Assembly (NCBI GenBank): GCA_903875575.1
Contig: CAIQWJ010000028.1
Coordinates: forward strand, 62,001-126,000
Direction: 5' to 3'
DNA length: 64,000 nucleotides
From: an uncultured Acidobacteriia bacterium
GTDB taxonomy: Bacteria; Acidobacteriota; Terriglobia; Bryobacterales; Bryobacteraceae
Positions 9,398 through 17,856 of the stretch are shown in pieces. The stretch's first letter is position 1. The number at the start of each line of letters is the position of its first letter. The notes under the pieces were generated by a model. The model saw only the letters and a list, made by a program, of their open reading frames with translations, had not been told where the DNA came from and did no database searches. The translations under genes were made by a program, and so were the position numbers.

Positions 9398-10069
9398 GTG
9401 AGACGCCGCGAATTCCTCAGCATTCCCGCTGTAGCGCTTGGCGGCACGCTGCTCTACACCCTCCGGAAAGAGCCGTTCATTGTTCATGCCCAGGCGCAGG
9501 ATGGCATTGTCAACGTTCCGCTGAAGTTCTTCTCCGCCGAGGAGGCGAAGACGGTGGCGGCGGCGACTGCCCGCATCTTTCCCAGCGACGCTTCGGGTCC
9601 AGGCGCAAACGAAGCGGGAGTGGCGATCTATATCGACAGGCAGTTGGCGGGACCTTACGGCAGGGACAAATATCGGTATACGAAGGGACCATGGGTGCAA
9701 TCGGTGCCGGAGCATGGGTACCAGGCGAAGGAGACGCCGCGAGAGATATATAAAGCGGGGATTCCGACACTGAGCGACAATTTCGCCAGCCTAACGCCGG
9801 CGCAGCAGGACGAGAAACTGCAGTCGATGGAGAGCACAACTTTCTTTCGGTTGCTGCGGACGCACACCATCGAGGGGATGTTCTGCGATCCCATGCATGG
9901 GGGCAACGCGGGGATGATTGGGTGGCAACTGATCGGGTTTCCGGGGCCGCGCATGTCGTATCGCGACGAGATCGAACAGTACCGGAGCGAGGCCTTCCGG
10001 CCGAAACCGATCAGCCTGGCGCAGCTGGTGGGGCATCCGGTGAAGGGTTGGGAAGAAGAGGCGGAATAG
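9398..10069 (+). CDS. gluconate 2-dehydrogenase subunit 3 family protein, Tat-exported
   Basis: Small partner subunit of GMC-type sugar dehydrogenases, about 223 residues. It starts at GTG 9398, one base after the TAA of the GMC gene, with GGAG at 9383-9386; the N-terminus 'VRRREFLSIPAVALGG' is then a good twin-arginine signal. The body has the family hallmark 'FSAEEAKTVAAATARIFPSD' and the Trp/Gly-rich end 'NAGMIGWQLIGFPGPRMSY'. In this family the subunit 3 carries the Tat signal that takes the folded GMC-FAD subunit across the membrane. Together the two genes should give a periplasmic dehydrogenase; an electron-accepting cytochrome subunit is not adjacent. Confidence 0.9.
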   Translation: MRRREFLSIPAVALGGTLLYTLRKEPFIVHAQAQDGIVNVPLKFFSAEEAKTVAAATARIFPSDASGPGANEAGVAIYIDRQLAGPYGRDKYRYTKGPWVQSVPEHGYQAKETPREIYKAGIPTLSDNFASLTPAQQDEKLQSMESTTFFRLLRTHTIEGMFCDPMHGGNAGMIGWQLIGFPGPRMSYRDEIEQYRSEAFRPKPISLAQLVGHPVKGWEEEAE

Positions 10070-10098
10070 CGCGACCACGAAGGTGATATTTTGCATAC

Positions 10099-11112
10099 AT
10101 GAACCGACGAACGTTTCTCACTCTGTCCGCAGCCGCGGCTCTGGCCCGGCCTGGTCTGGCGGCCGCACCGGTCAACAAGCGGGAACGCATGCTCGGATGG
10201 CTTGCCGGCAAAGGTGCGCCACACTATACGCCGGCGGCCTTCTTCCTGCACTTCGGCGATCCCTATAAGACGGGCTCGGCGGCCGCCAAGCGCCATCTCG
10301 AGTTTTTCCGGCACACCGACATGGATTTCGTAAAGATCCAGTTCGAGCAAACGTATTCGCGCCAGGAGTTTCTGCAGAAGCCGGCCGACTGGGCGAAGCT
10401 CAAGCTTGCCGGACTCGACTTCTATGAGCCCCAGCTACAGACGGTGCGCGAACTGGTGAAGGCCGAGAAGAAGAACTCGCTGATCCTGATGACACTGTAT
10501 TCGCCGTTCATGTGCGCGGGGCATTGCGCCACCGCGCCGCTGTTGCTGCAGCATCTGGAGGAGAATCCGGAAGCGGTGAAGAAGGGTCTGGAGATTCTCA
10601 CGGAAAGTCAGATGCTGTTTGTACGGGCCTGCATGAAAGAGGGCATCGACGGGTTTTACGCTTCGACGCAGGGCTCAGAAGCCGGCCGATTGAGTCGCCC
10701 CGAGATCTTCCGGCAATACGTAAAGCCGTTCGATCTTGTGGCGATGAAAGAAGCGGCGACCGCGTGTCCGTTCAACATACTGCACGTTTGCGATTTTATG
10801 GCTCCGTATGCCGATTATGATGCGGTTTACGATTATCCGGGACATGTGGTCAACTGCAACGTGAAGCTGGTTAACCGGCAGATCACTGCGAAGGAAATTA
10901 CGACGCAGTTCAAGCGGCCTTTTATGGGTGGGATGGACAGGCTCGGCGTCATTGGCACGGGAACGCCGGCGCAGGTGGACGAGGAGATCAGACGGGTGGT
11001 GAAGAGTTCGCCGGGTCCATTTCTGCTGGGCGCGGATTGCACGGTAGAGGCCGATACCAGTTGGGATCGGTTGAAGCATGCGATCGCCGTGGCGCATCAG
11101 GTTGGGGCGTAG
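10099..11112 (+). CDS. uroporphyrinogen decarboxylase-like protein with Tat-type signal
   Basis: 337-residue (beta/alpha)8 protein of the URO-D superfamily. Family features include the N-terminal 'VNKRERMLGWLAGKGA' and the C-terminal 'NCNVKLVNRQITAKEI' to 'GPFLLGADCTVEADTSWD' region, which resembles URO-D/methyltransferase (CmuA/MtaA-like) members rather than canonical HemE. The first 25 residues ('MNRRTFLTLSAAAALARPGLA') read as a Tat signal, which is odd for a family that is normally cytosolic. It lies 29 bp after the GMC/subunit 3 pair in the same direction, so it is probably co-expressed with them. No function should be assumed from the haem pathway; a role in one-carbon or sugar-acid chemistry is equally possible. 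Confidence 0.8.
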   Translation: MNRRTFLTLSAAAALARPGLAAAPVNKRERMLGWLAGKGAPHYTPAAFFLHFGDPYKTGSAAAKRHLEFFRHTDMDFVKIQFEQTYSRQEFLQKPADWAKLKLAGLDFYEPQLQTVRELVKAEKKNSLILMTLYSPFMCAGHCATAPLLLQHLEENPEAVKKGLEILTESQMLFVRACMKEGIDGFYASTQGSEAGRLSRPEIFRQYVKPFDLVAMKEAATACPFNILHVCDFMAPYADYDAVYDYPGHVVNCNVKLVNRQITAKEITTQFKRPFMGGMDRLGVIGTGTPAQVDEEIRRVVKSSPGPFLLGADCTVEADTSWDRLKHAIAVAHQVGA

Positions 11113-11134
11113 GCGGCGGCACGGCACCACCCCT

Positions 11135-12019
11135 CTACGCCAGAGCCAGGTTCAGATTCTCAATAGCCTCGTCGATCTCGTACACACTTTTATAACCCAC
11201 CGTCACGCAATCGACACCTGCGTTATTGAACGCGAACTTCATCGCTGCCTGCCGGTCCTCGCGACTTCGGAACGTGCCCTCGCCCGCCAGCTTCATGCTG
11301 ATCACACCCAGGCCCCGCCCGTGGACTTCCTTCATATGCGAGACCACTTCATCCCTGCTCTCCGACGCGCCGGCGTTGAAATCCTCGGCATCCATCCTGA
11401 CACCCGTGTGGTTCATCCGGATCATGGCGATCTCCAGCCACTTGTTGCCTGTCATCTGGCGCAGCGCGGGCAACCCATGCACGGAAGCGCCATGCGTCAT
11501 CACGATCTTCTTCGATTGCGCCTCGAGTATGCCATCCTGCCACCGCACGGTATCGGTCGGCCATGAAGCGACGTGCTGCCAGTGCATCAGCATCACGTCG
11601 AAGTACTCGGTGTTCGCCAGCTTACGCAGTTCATCGATCTTGTCCTGTGGATTCACCCCGTCCCGCGTCGTCACCTTGGTCATCAGACGGTATGTATCGC
11701 GGGGAACACCCTTCAGTGCCGTGCCCAGCATCTGGTGCATCCCGCTATAAGTTTCTGAGGTCTCGAAGAAGCGCATGCCACGGTCGTAGGCGTGGCGCAC
11801 CTGCCGCGTAAACTCTTCCTGCCCCAAACTGCGCTGTACCTGGCCGCTGTTTGTACCCGTGCCGAACGCCAGCCGGGTCACCTTCACGCCGGACTTTCCC
11901 AGCCAAACCCAATCGGTCGCATTTCCGCGCGCCGCGCGCAATGGCAGACCTGCCGTCCCCGCGAGGACACCGGCAGCGAGGCCTGTCTGCAGGAACCTGC
12001 GTCGGGAGCACTGTTCCAT
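11135..12019 (-). CDS. Tat-exported aldo/keto reductase
   Basis: NAD(P)H-dependent oxidoreductase fold of about 294 residues. ATG 12019 is chosen because it is preceded by AAAGGAG and begins a clear Tat signal ('MEQCSRRRFLQTGLAAGVLA'); longer in-frame starts add unconserved residues. AKR residues visible are Tyr in 'FFETSETYSG', Lys in 'LMTKVTT' and His in 'VMLMHWQHV'. The usual catalytic Asp of the 'DTAxxY' motif is Glu here ('ETSETY'). Such Tat-tagged AKRs are common in Acidobacteriota and Planctomycetes and often lie near sugar-utilisation genes. It faces the URO-D-like gene tail to tail. A substrate cannot be assigned. Confidence 0.85.
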   Translation of the reverse strand: MEQCSRRRFLQTGLAAGVLAGTAGLPLRAARGNATDWVWLGKSGVKVTRLAFGTGTNSGQVQRSLGQEEFTRQVRHAYDRGMRFFETSETYSGMHQMLGTALKGVPRDTYRLMTKVTTRDGVNPQDKIDELRKLANTEYFDVMLMHWQHVASWPTDTVRWQDGILEAQSKKIVMTHGASVHGLPALRQMTGNKWLEIAMIRMNHTGVRMDAEDFNAGASESRDEVVSHMKEVHGRGLGVISMKLAGEGTFRSREDRQAAMKFAFNNAGVDCVTVGYKSVYEIDEAIENLNLALA

Positions 12020-12118
12020 TTGCGATACTCCTTTCGGCCACATGCTATCACGATTCACGAATGCACAAAGGGCGCTCCCGGAGGCTCCCAAAACCGGATC
12101 GCAGGATGACAACACTCG

Positions 12119-13591
12119 TCAGATTGCGACCGTCAGGTACTGTTCAAACCGCCGAGCCTCGTGGGTCCATGGTTCGGTGTCGCGAGGTTCATTGATGTGA
12201 ACGGGGAAGGATCGCGCCACGATGTCTCTCATCTCTTCGAGCGAACCGGCCACTCCGGTGGCCAGCAACTGCATGCCGATGTTGCCCAGCACCGCGGCTT
12301 CCGCGGGTCCGGACAGAACCGTCATGCCCGTGGCATCGGCAGCGAATTGATTCAATAGCCAGCTCTTTGAACCGCCACCGATGATGCGAATGCGGTGGAG
12401 CGGCTGTCCAGTGAGGATTGCCATGTCGCGGAGGATGAGCCGATATTTGAGGGCCAGGCTTTCGAGAATCGAGCGTGTGTAGGCTGCAGGGCCGTCCGGA
12501 ACAGGCTGGTCAGTGTTCCGGCAGAATTCGTCGATGGCCGCCGTCATGCTCACGGGGCTGCGGAAAAGACTGCTGTCCGGATCGATCAGGCTGCGGAAGG
12601 GCCGCGCATGCGCCGCAGCGCCGGTCAGTTCGGCGTAGGAGTATTCGTGGCCTGTCGCAGACCAGTCGCGGCGGCAGTTCTGAAGCAACCACAAGCCCGT
12701 TACATTTTTCAACAAACGGGTTGTTCCGCACACGCCGCCTTCGTTGGTGAAATTCAGGCGCATGGCTTGTTCAGTAAGAATGGGAGCCGGCAACTCCGTG
12801 CCAACGAGACTCCAGGTACCCGAACTAATGAAGGCCGTGTCGCCACGGGCCGTGATAGCCGCAACGGCGGACGCCGTATCGTGCGACGCGGGAGCGATCA
12901 CGGGCGTACCGTTGAGTGACGCATAGCGTGCAATACCCGGGAGGAGATGACCCACCACCGTGCCAGGTTCCACGATTCTGCCCGGAAGACCGGAAGGAAG
13001 GCCGAGTTGCTCCAGCAGACCCGTGGACCATTGGCGTGTGACAGGGCCCATGAACTGCGTAGTACTGGCGTCAGTGTATTCACAGACGGCATTGCCGGTC
13101 ATCCAGTAGTGAAAAAGATCCGGCATCATGATCAGCTTGTCGGCAGCTGCCAGAATGGACGGGGTATCGCGTTGCGCCGCATAAAGCTGATAGAGCGTGT
13201 TGATGGCCATCAACTGGATGCCTGTGGCTTTGTAGATATCCGCACGCGGGATTTTGGCGAGGACTTCATGGAAGGCGCTGAGGTTGCGCGGGTCGCGGGC
13301 GTTGAAGGGGTTTTGCAGCAGGTCGCCGCGCTGGTCCAGCAACGCGTAATCGACGCCCCAGGCATCGACGCCGATGCCAGAGAGACGCGGTTCATCCACC
13401 AGGGTAATAGCCTTTTGGATTTCCAGCCAGAGGCGCGGCACATCCCAGTGCATGGTGCCGCCGTATTCGACCGGCTCGTTGGCGAAGCGGTGAATTTCCC
13501 GAATTTTGAGGTCGCCATCGTGGAGCGAGCCGAGGAAGGCGCGGCCGCTTTCCGCGCCGAGATCAAAGGCGAGATAGGGGTGAATTGGCAC
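12119..13591 (-). CDS. rhaB: rhamnulokinase (FGGY carbohydrate kinase)
   Basis: Phosphorylates L-rhamnulose to L-rhamnulose-1-phosphate in rhamnose catabolism; FGGY kinase in the cytosol. Starting at GTG 13591, 10 bp after the stop of the upstream hydrolase, it has 490 residues, about the size of E. coli RhaB. Seen: phosphate-1 motif 'YLAFDLGAESGRAFLG' at the N-terminus, 'GIGVDAWGVDYALLD', the FGGY motif 'ISSGTWSLVGTELP' and the adenosine motif 'IIGGGSKSWLLNQFAADATG'. An open frame extends 65 codons further upstream but that part overlaps the hydrolase and is low-complexity, so I reject it. No rhaA or rhaD is adjacent. The hydrolase and kinase are probably one operon. Confidence 0.88.
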   Translation of the reverse strand: MPIHPYLAFDLGAESGRAFLGSLHDGDLKIREIHRFANEPVEYGGTMHWDVPRLWLEIQKAITLVDEPRLSGIGVDAWGVDYALLDQRGDLLQNPFNARDPRNLSAFHEVLAKIPRADIYKATGIQLMAINTLYQLYAAQRDTPSILAAADKLIMMPDLFHYWMTGNAVCEYTDASTTQFMGPVTRQWSTGLLEQLGLPSGLPGRIVEPGTVVGHLLPGIARYASLNGTPVIAPASHDTASAVAAITARGDTAFISSGTWSLVGTELPAPILTEQAMRLNFTNEGGVCGTTRLLKNVTGLWLLQNCRRDWSATGHEYSYAELTGAAAHARPFRSLIDPDSSLFRSPVSMTAAIDEFCRNTDQPVPDGPAAYTRSILESLALKYRLILRDMAILTGQPLHRIRIIGGGSKSWLLNQFAADATGMTVLSGPAEAAVLGNIGMQLLATGVAGSLEEMRDIVARSFPVHINEPRDTEPWTHEARRFEQYLTVAI

Positions 13592-13601
13592 TCTGACTGG
13601 C

Positions 13602-15368
13602 TTATTTGCCCAGCAGCGCACGCGCTGCGGAGAGTCCGCCGGCGCGTTGAATGCCGGGGACGAAGAAGTCTTTGGCGAAGTCGTCGTCAGTGCCCTGAAA
13701 GCCGGCAAGGTCGGATTGGAGATCGACGGGTACCGGTGAAATTGCCGCTGCGAATTCCGTCCAGATGGCCGCCTTGCCCAGGCCAATCAACTGCGTTTTG
13801 GGCTGCTTCAGCCAGGCCAGCGCGGTGAGGATGTCCTGCACCCGGTTCGCATCGTCGCTGCGGTTAAAGGTAAGGAACATCTTAACGGAACGATCTCGCG
13901 GGGCTACAGCGGTGCCGGTCTGGAAAGCGTCGATGAGTAAGACGGAGCGGCCCGCTGCAATGAGACTGGCTACGGCAGGGTCTGTGCGGGCAGCCACCGC
14001 GCCTTCGGGATGGACCACGAGGACCGGCTGGTTCTGACTGGTGCCCTTGATCCAGATGGCGGGTATGCGGTCGCCTTTGCCGGGGCGGCCCAGCACGATA
14101 CGTTCGCCCACACCTTCGCTGAGCACCTGCTGCGGCCACTCGGCCCCCAGTGCCACGGTGAGGCGTTCGCGGAAATTTGAAGTCTGCGCCTTCGCGAGGC
14201 TGACCCATTCGTCGAACAATTGCGGGAAGGATATCGCATTGGCCGGCAGAGTTCGGTTGTGCAAAACGAGCATGTCCTGGAGCTTCGGCATGCTGATGTT
14301 TTTTTCCAGCAGTTTGGTGACATCGGATTCGCCGAGAACGTGCTTGCCGAAGAACGCGTACGTCGCCTCACGATTCGGCTTGTTGTAATTGTGCTGCGCG
14401 TCCTGAAAGAACATTTCGACTTCAGCGGCTTTGTCGTAAAGTTCGTAAATGGCGCGGACGGCGGGGTATTCCTCGGTACGCATATTGCGGGTCCAGTCGC
14501 CGGTGGCCGCCGACATGATCATCGGGCGCGGGGCCATCATGGCTGCGATTTCCACATTGTTGGTATCGAAGCGCAGGCCGGGGGCGTTTTCGCAAAGCCC
14601 GCCACCCTGCATGAGGAGCGAGACCATGTTGGCGGGCGCGGCGTAACGGATGCGGTCGTCCACCGCAGCTGCGATGAAGGTCTGCGTTCCGCCACCCGAC
14701 GCGCCGGTGGCACCGAGTTTCTGCGGGTTCACGCCGGGCAGCTGTTCGAGGAAATCGAGCGCGCGGATGGAGTTCCACAACTGGAGGCCGAAGGGGCCGA
14801 AGCCCCAGAGTTCCTCTTTCGGTGTGTCGCCGAAATCGTGCGGGGTCTGAATGGTGTCGTTGTAACCCACCATGTCGTAGCTGAAGACGACGTAGCCCTG
14901 GCGGGCGAGGGTGATCGCGCGGGCGGGAACAGAAGCGAGGTCGGTATTTTCCAGGCGGCCGTAAGTCCAGTGGCCATGAGGGCTGATGATAGCGGGGTAA
15001 CCACCGGCGGGGGCTGGTTTCAGCGGGCGATAAAGGTTACCCGCGAGATAGTAGCCGGGGAGAGTTTCGAGAAGGACCTTTTCGATGATGCAGTCGCGGT
15101 TCTCGGTGCGACCGAAGATCTGAGGATGGAGGTCGTTCTTCGGGAAGAGAGGCAGGAGGCCGGCGGCAGAAAGAATCTGCGTGCGGAGAACTCGTTTGTG
15201 AGCTTCCCACGCCTGCAGAGTCTTGTACGTTTGGGGAACGAAATGAGTGTCAGTGTTGGGGGTGTCGGTATTGCGGGAGTCCTGAGCCGGAATCCTGGTG
15301 GCTGGTGTCTGGGCGGTGGCCAGCAGGCAGGCGAACAGAATAGCTGGAAGTAAACGCGACATGGCCAT
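13602..15368 (-). CDS. secreted alpha/beta hydrolase (acetyl-xylan-esterase-like)
   Basis: Predicted exported esterase/lipase-fold protein of 588 residues with signal peptide 'MSRLLPAILFACLLATAQ'. The oxyanion strand 'GYPAIISPHGHWTYG', the nucleophile elbow 'LGATGASGGGTQTF' (G-x-S-x-G) and a late His in 'FFQDAQHNYNKPNREA' form a plausible Ser-His-Asp set within the first 370 residues. The C-terminal about 200 residues look like a second, degenerate alpha/beta-hydrolase-like module ('QPVLVVHPEGAVAA'). Such proteins are usually annotated as CE7/dienelactone-hydrolase-like or acetyl xylan esterases. GTG 15371, ATG 15368 and ATG 15362 are all possible starts; no Shine-Dalgarno discriminates. Co-directional with rhaB (10-bp gap), so removal of ester groups from rhamnose-rich pectin is a reasonable inference. 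Confidence 0.8.
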   Translation of the reverse strand: MAMSRLLPAILFACLLATAQTPATRIPAQDSRNTDTPNTDTHFVPQTYKTLQAWEAHKRVLRTQILSAAGLLPLFPKNDLHPQIFGRTENRDCIIEKVLLETLPGYYLAGNLYRPLKPAPAGGYPAIISPHGHWTYGRLENTDLASVPARAITLARQGYVVFSYDMVGYNDTIQTPHDFGDTPKEELWGFGPFGLQLWNSIRALDFLEQLPGVNPQKLGATGASGGGTQTFIAAAVDDRIRYAAPANMVSLLMQGGGLCENAPGLRFDTNNVEIAAMMAPRPMIMSAATGDWTRNMRTEEYPAVRAIYELYDKAAEVEMFFQDAQHNYNKPNREATYAFFGKHVLGESDVTKLLEKNISMPKLQDMLVLHNRTLPANAISFPQLFDEWVSLAKAQTSNFRERLTVALGAEWPQQVLSEGVGERIVLGRPGKGDRIPAIWIKGTSQNQPVLVVHPEGAVAARTDPAVASLIAAGRSVLLIDAFQTGTAVAPRDRSVKMFLTFNRSDDANRVQDILTALAWLKQPKTQLIGLGKAAIWTEFAAAISPVPVDLQSDLAGFQGTDDDFAKDFFVPGIQRAGGLSAARALLGK

Positions 15369-15466
15369 CACTATATAATGAGCGACTAAACATGGAAAAG
15401 AAAGCGTGCGCCGGGATAACCGGGTCCGGGAAGACGAATCTTTCAGGCTCGGGCGGCGGTGAGGGG

Positions 15467-17584
15467 ATGCAGGGCAACCGACGCCGGTTTCTTTGCTCCG
15501 TGGCGACTACCGGAGCCGCAGCCCTGCTGACAACCGCGGTAGCAGCAGACGCGGAAGAAGCCGGGACGCTGACACTCAGCAGCGGCCGCGCCTCATTCAG
15601 TATTGATGCAAGTGGCTCGTTCCATGCGATCACCGCGGATGGGCACAATCTTCTCGCCCCAGGCCAACCGGCACCGGTACTGAGTATGCGCGTGGCCGGG
15701 CAGTTACACGGGCCGAGTCGCGCAACGTGGGATACATCGGCGAAGGCGCTGACACTTGAGTACGCAGACATCGGAACCACGGCGATGGTGGCAGTTCGTG
15801 CAAAGCAGACCCACATAACATTCGAGTTGACGGAACTGCGAGGGCGCAGTCTGGTGGAGCTGATCTTGTGGGGACCGTATCCCGTTGGAATTGGCGATCT
15901 GGTGGGTGAAGTGGTCGGTGTGGTGCGCGATAGCGAGTTTGCGATGGGGATTCAGGCGCTCAATGCAAGGACGCTCGGCGGGTATCCGTCAACGGAGAAC
16001 GACATTGAACCCGATGGCGCGGTGGCCGATGATACGGGCGGATATCCCGGCCTGCCGGATGAACTGAAGAAACAACAGCTTTGGCGCGGCGATACGGCGA
16101 AGCGGATGCCATTTGGCAGTACGTTGCAGGCATATTGCCGGAACCGCAACCGGCAGCGTGTGATCAGCAACTGGGGCCACGACCAATTTGTCGCCCTGCC
16201 GTTTGACGATGGGGGTGTAATTGGCAGCAAGATCGCTTTGTTCGCGTGCCCCTCCGCGGAAGCACTGCCGACGCTGGGCGAAATTGAAGTTACGGAAGGC
16301 CTGCCGCATCCCATGCTGGGTGGCACATGGGCGAAGATGGCAACGGGAGCGACGGAGTCCTACCTGATCGTCGATTTTGGCGAGAGCACGATTGACCTGG
16401 CGATTGAGATGACCCGACGGGCGGGATTGAAGCATGTTTATCAGAGCTCTCCATTCGAAACCTGGGGACACTTCAAGCTCAAGCCCGCCCTGTTCCCGCG
16501 GGGCTGGGATGGTTTTCGCGACTGCGTAGAGAAGGCACGCAAAGCCGGTATCGGCGTTGGATTCCATACCCTCTCTAACTTCATTACTCCGAACGATCCT
16601 TTCGTGACGCCGAAACCGGACACGGGACTGGCTCGCATCGGCACGAGCGAACTCACCGCTGGCATTGGCGATACGGAGACAGAGATCCCGGTGGCGGATC
16701 CGGGCTGGTTTCAGAAGAAGACCGATTTGAACACGGTCGTGGTGGGTGACGAACTGATCCGTTACGAAGGAGTTTCCACGGAAGCGCCGTGGCGGTTGCT
16801 GAAATGCGAGCGCGGCGCATGGAATACAAGAGCGGCCGCGCATGGCAAAAGCGACACGGTCAGTAAACTGATGGATCACGGCTACAAGGTATTTCTGACG
16901 GACGCCGCGCTCACGCAGGAAGTAGCGCGTAATATTGCGGCGTTTTGCAATCACACAGGGACCACCCAGTTGTCGCTCGACGGGCTGGAAGGAAATTGGT
17001 CCACCGGCATGGGGCAATACGGGCGCACGCTGTTCACGAAAACGTGGTACGACGCGCTGACGCCGGAACTGCGTGGCAACGTGGTCAACGACGCCAGCAA
17101 TCCTGGCCACTTTAACTGGCATATCGCCACCCGCTACAACTGGGGCGAGCCGTGGTATGCAGGCTTCCGCCAGAGCCAGACGCTTTATCGACTGAAGAAT
17201 CAGCTTTTCTATACGCGCAACCTGATCCCGCATATGCTCGGCTGGTTTTCCGTGCGAGGGGAGACGACACTGGAAGATGCCGAGTGGCTCTGCGCCCGCG
17301 CCGCCGGTTTCAATGCGGGGTTCGCGCTCGCTACCAGTTTTGCGAGCAAGGCAACCCAGACGTCAGGCGACGTGGCAGGAATGGACGAGAAGAAGGCCGC
17401 GATTTTCGAGGCGATTCGACAGTGGGAGACCGCCCGGCAGGCCCGGGCATTCCCTGAAAACGTTAAGCCGGTATTACAGGACGTAAACCGGGAGTTCCGT
17501 CTGGCCGCAGTCGGCCCCGGCGAGTGGGATTTGCAACCGGTAAACCCGGCAGGACCAGCGCTACGGATCCGGGCGCGGGCCTAG
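15467..17584 (+). CDS. Tat-exported protein of unknown function, probable glycoside-hydrolase-like barrel
   Basis: 705 residues from ATG 15467; an in-frame ATG at 15392 would add 25 residues before the twin-arginine signal ('GNRRRFLCSVATTGAAALL'), so I prefer the shorter form. The first about 290 residues look like an all-beta domain ('SGRASFSIDASGSFHAI'). The second half resembles a (beta/alpha)8 glycosidase: 'GWDGFRDCVEKARKAGIGVG', 'TLSNFITPNDPFVTPKPD', 'GYKVFLTDAALTQ' and 'TTQLSLDGLEGNWSTG', where the Asp/Glu of 'LDGLEG' would be catalytic candidates. A roughly 75-residue insert ('VVVGDELIRYEGVS', 'LLKCERGAWNTRAAAH') is embedded in the barrel. I do not recognise the family; the glycosidase idea is inference from fold-like patterns and context. 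Confidence 0.75.
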   Translation: MQGNRRRFLCSVATTGAAALLTTAVAADAEEAGTLTLSSGRASFSIDASGSFHAITADGHNLLAPGQPAPVLSMRVAGQLHGPSRATWDTSAKALTLEYADIGTTAMVAVRAKQTHITFELTELRGRSLVELILWGPYPVGIGDLVGEVVGVVRDSEFAMGIQALNARTLGGYPSTENDIEPDGAVADDTGGYPGLPDELKKQQLWRGDTAKRMPFGSTLQAYCRNRNRQRVISNWGHDQFVALPFDDGGVIGSKIALFACPSAEALPTLGEIEVTEGLPHPMLGGTWAKMATGATESYLIVDFGESTIDLAIEMTRRAGLKHVYQSSPFETWGHFKLKPALFPRGWDGFRDCVEKARKAGIGVGFHTLSNFITPNDPFVTPKPDTGLARIGTSELTAGIGDTETEIPVADPGWFQKKTDLNTVVVGDELIRYEGVSTEAPWRLLKCERGAWNTRAAAHGKSDTVSKLMDHGYKVFLTDAALTQEVARNIAAFCNHTGTTQLSLDGLEGNWSTGMGQYGRTLFTKTWYDALTPELRGNVVNDASNPGHFNWHIATRYNWGEPWYAGFRQSQTLYRLKNQLFYTRNLIPHMLGWFSVRGETTLEDAEWLCARAAGFNAGFALATSFASKATQTSGDVAGMDEKKAAIFEAIRQWETARQARAFPENVKPVLQDVNREFRLAAVGPGEWDLQPVNPAGPALRIRARA

Positions 17585-17856
17585 CTCCAGGCTGAGAGGC
17601 TGAGGCGCAGGCATGCGCTCCTCCACCAGTGCCCGTGCTGCGCCCGTTCACCCAGGAATTCGGTTGGAAACACGCAGGGTACAACGCAACCTGTAAGGCG
17701 ACGCGATTCCATTTATCGCTGTAACGGCAGGGCTTAGCTCCCGGCGGCCGCGCGTCTTTTTGGCCTGTGGCGATGGGCCTTCGGATGCAGGATCACTGAC
17801 GCCGGAGCATCGCGGGTTGGACCCGGCAGAGTAAACCCTGACGGAGGTCAAAAGAA
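17585..17856 (+). promoter_or_regulatory. long, hairpin-rich intergenic leader before the discoidin gene
   Basis: No gene is visible in this 272-bp gap. It contains several potential stems: GCGAT/ATCGC (17703-17719), GACGCG at 17700-17705 with CGCGTC at 17751-17756 followed by TTTTT, which could terminate the upstream gene, and a tight CGGGT-TGG-ACCCG hairpin (17813-17825) about 30 nt before the start. A good Shine-Dalgarno (ACGGAGG, 17841-17847) precedes ATG 17857. It may combine a terminator with a structured 5' leader. I compared it from memory with cyclic-di-GMP-I and fluoride aptamers and found no convincing match. Confidence 0.35.

Noticed and set aside
7618-9447. A 609-codon open frame on the minus strand opposite the GMC oxidoreductase
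   Set aside because: It mirrors a well-supported gene; its protein is Arg/His/Leu-rich with no motifs. It is a by-product of high GC and codon bias.
13592-13786. 65-residue N-terminal extension of rhamnulokinase
   Set aside because: It overlaps the upstream hydrolase gene, is low-complexity and precedes the phosphate-binding motif that should be N-terminal.
14220-15353. Long plus-strand frame opposite the alpha/beta hydrolase
   Set aside because: Shadow of the hydrolase gene, which has a signal peptide and catalytic motifs; the opposite frame has neither.
17640-17856. Cyclic-di-GMP-I or fluoride riboswitch before the discoidin gene
   Set aside because: Short matches (CACGCAGGG, GGCGATGG) occur, but the conserved partners (GGACGCAAAGCC, the second half of the fluoride pseudoknot) are missing.
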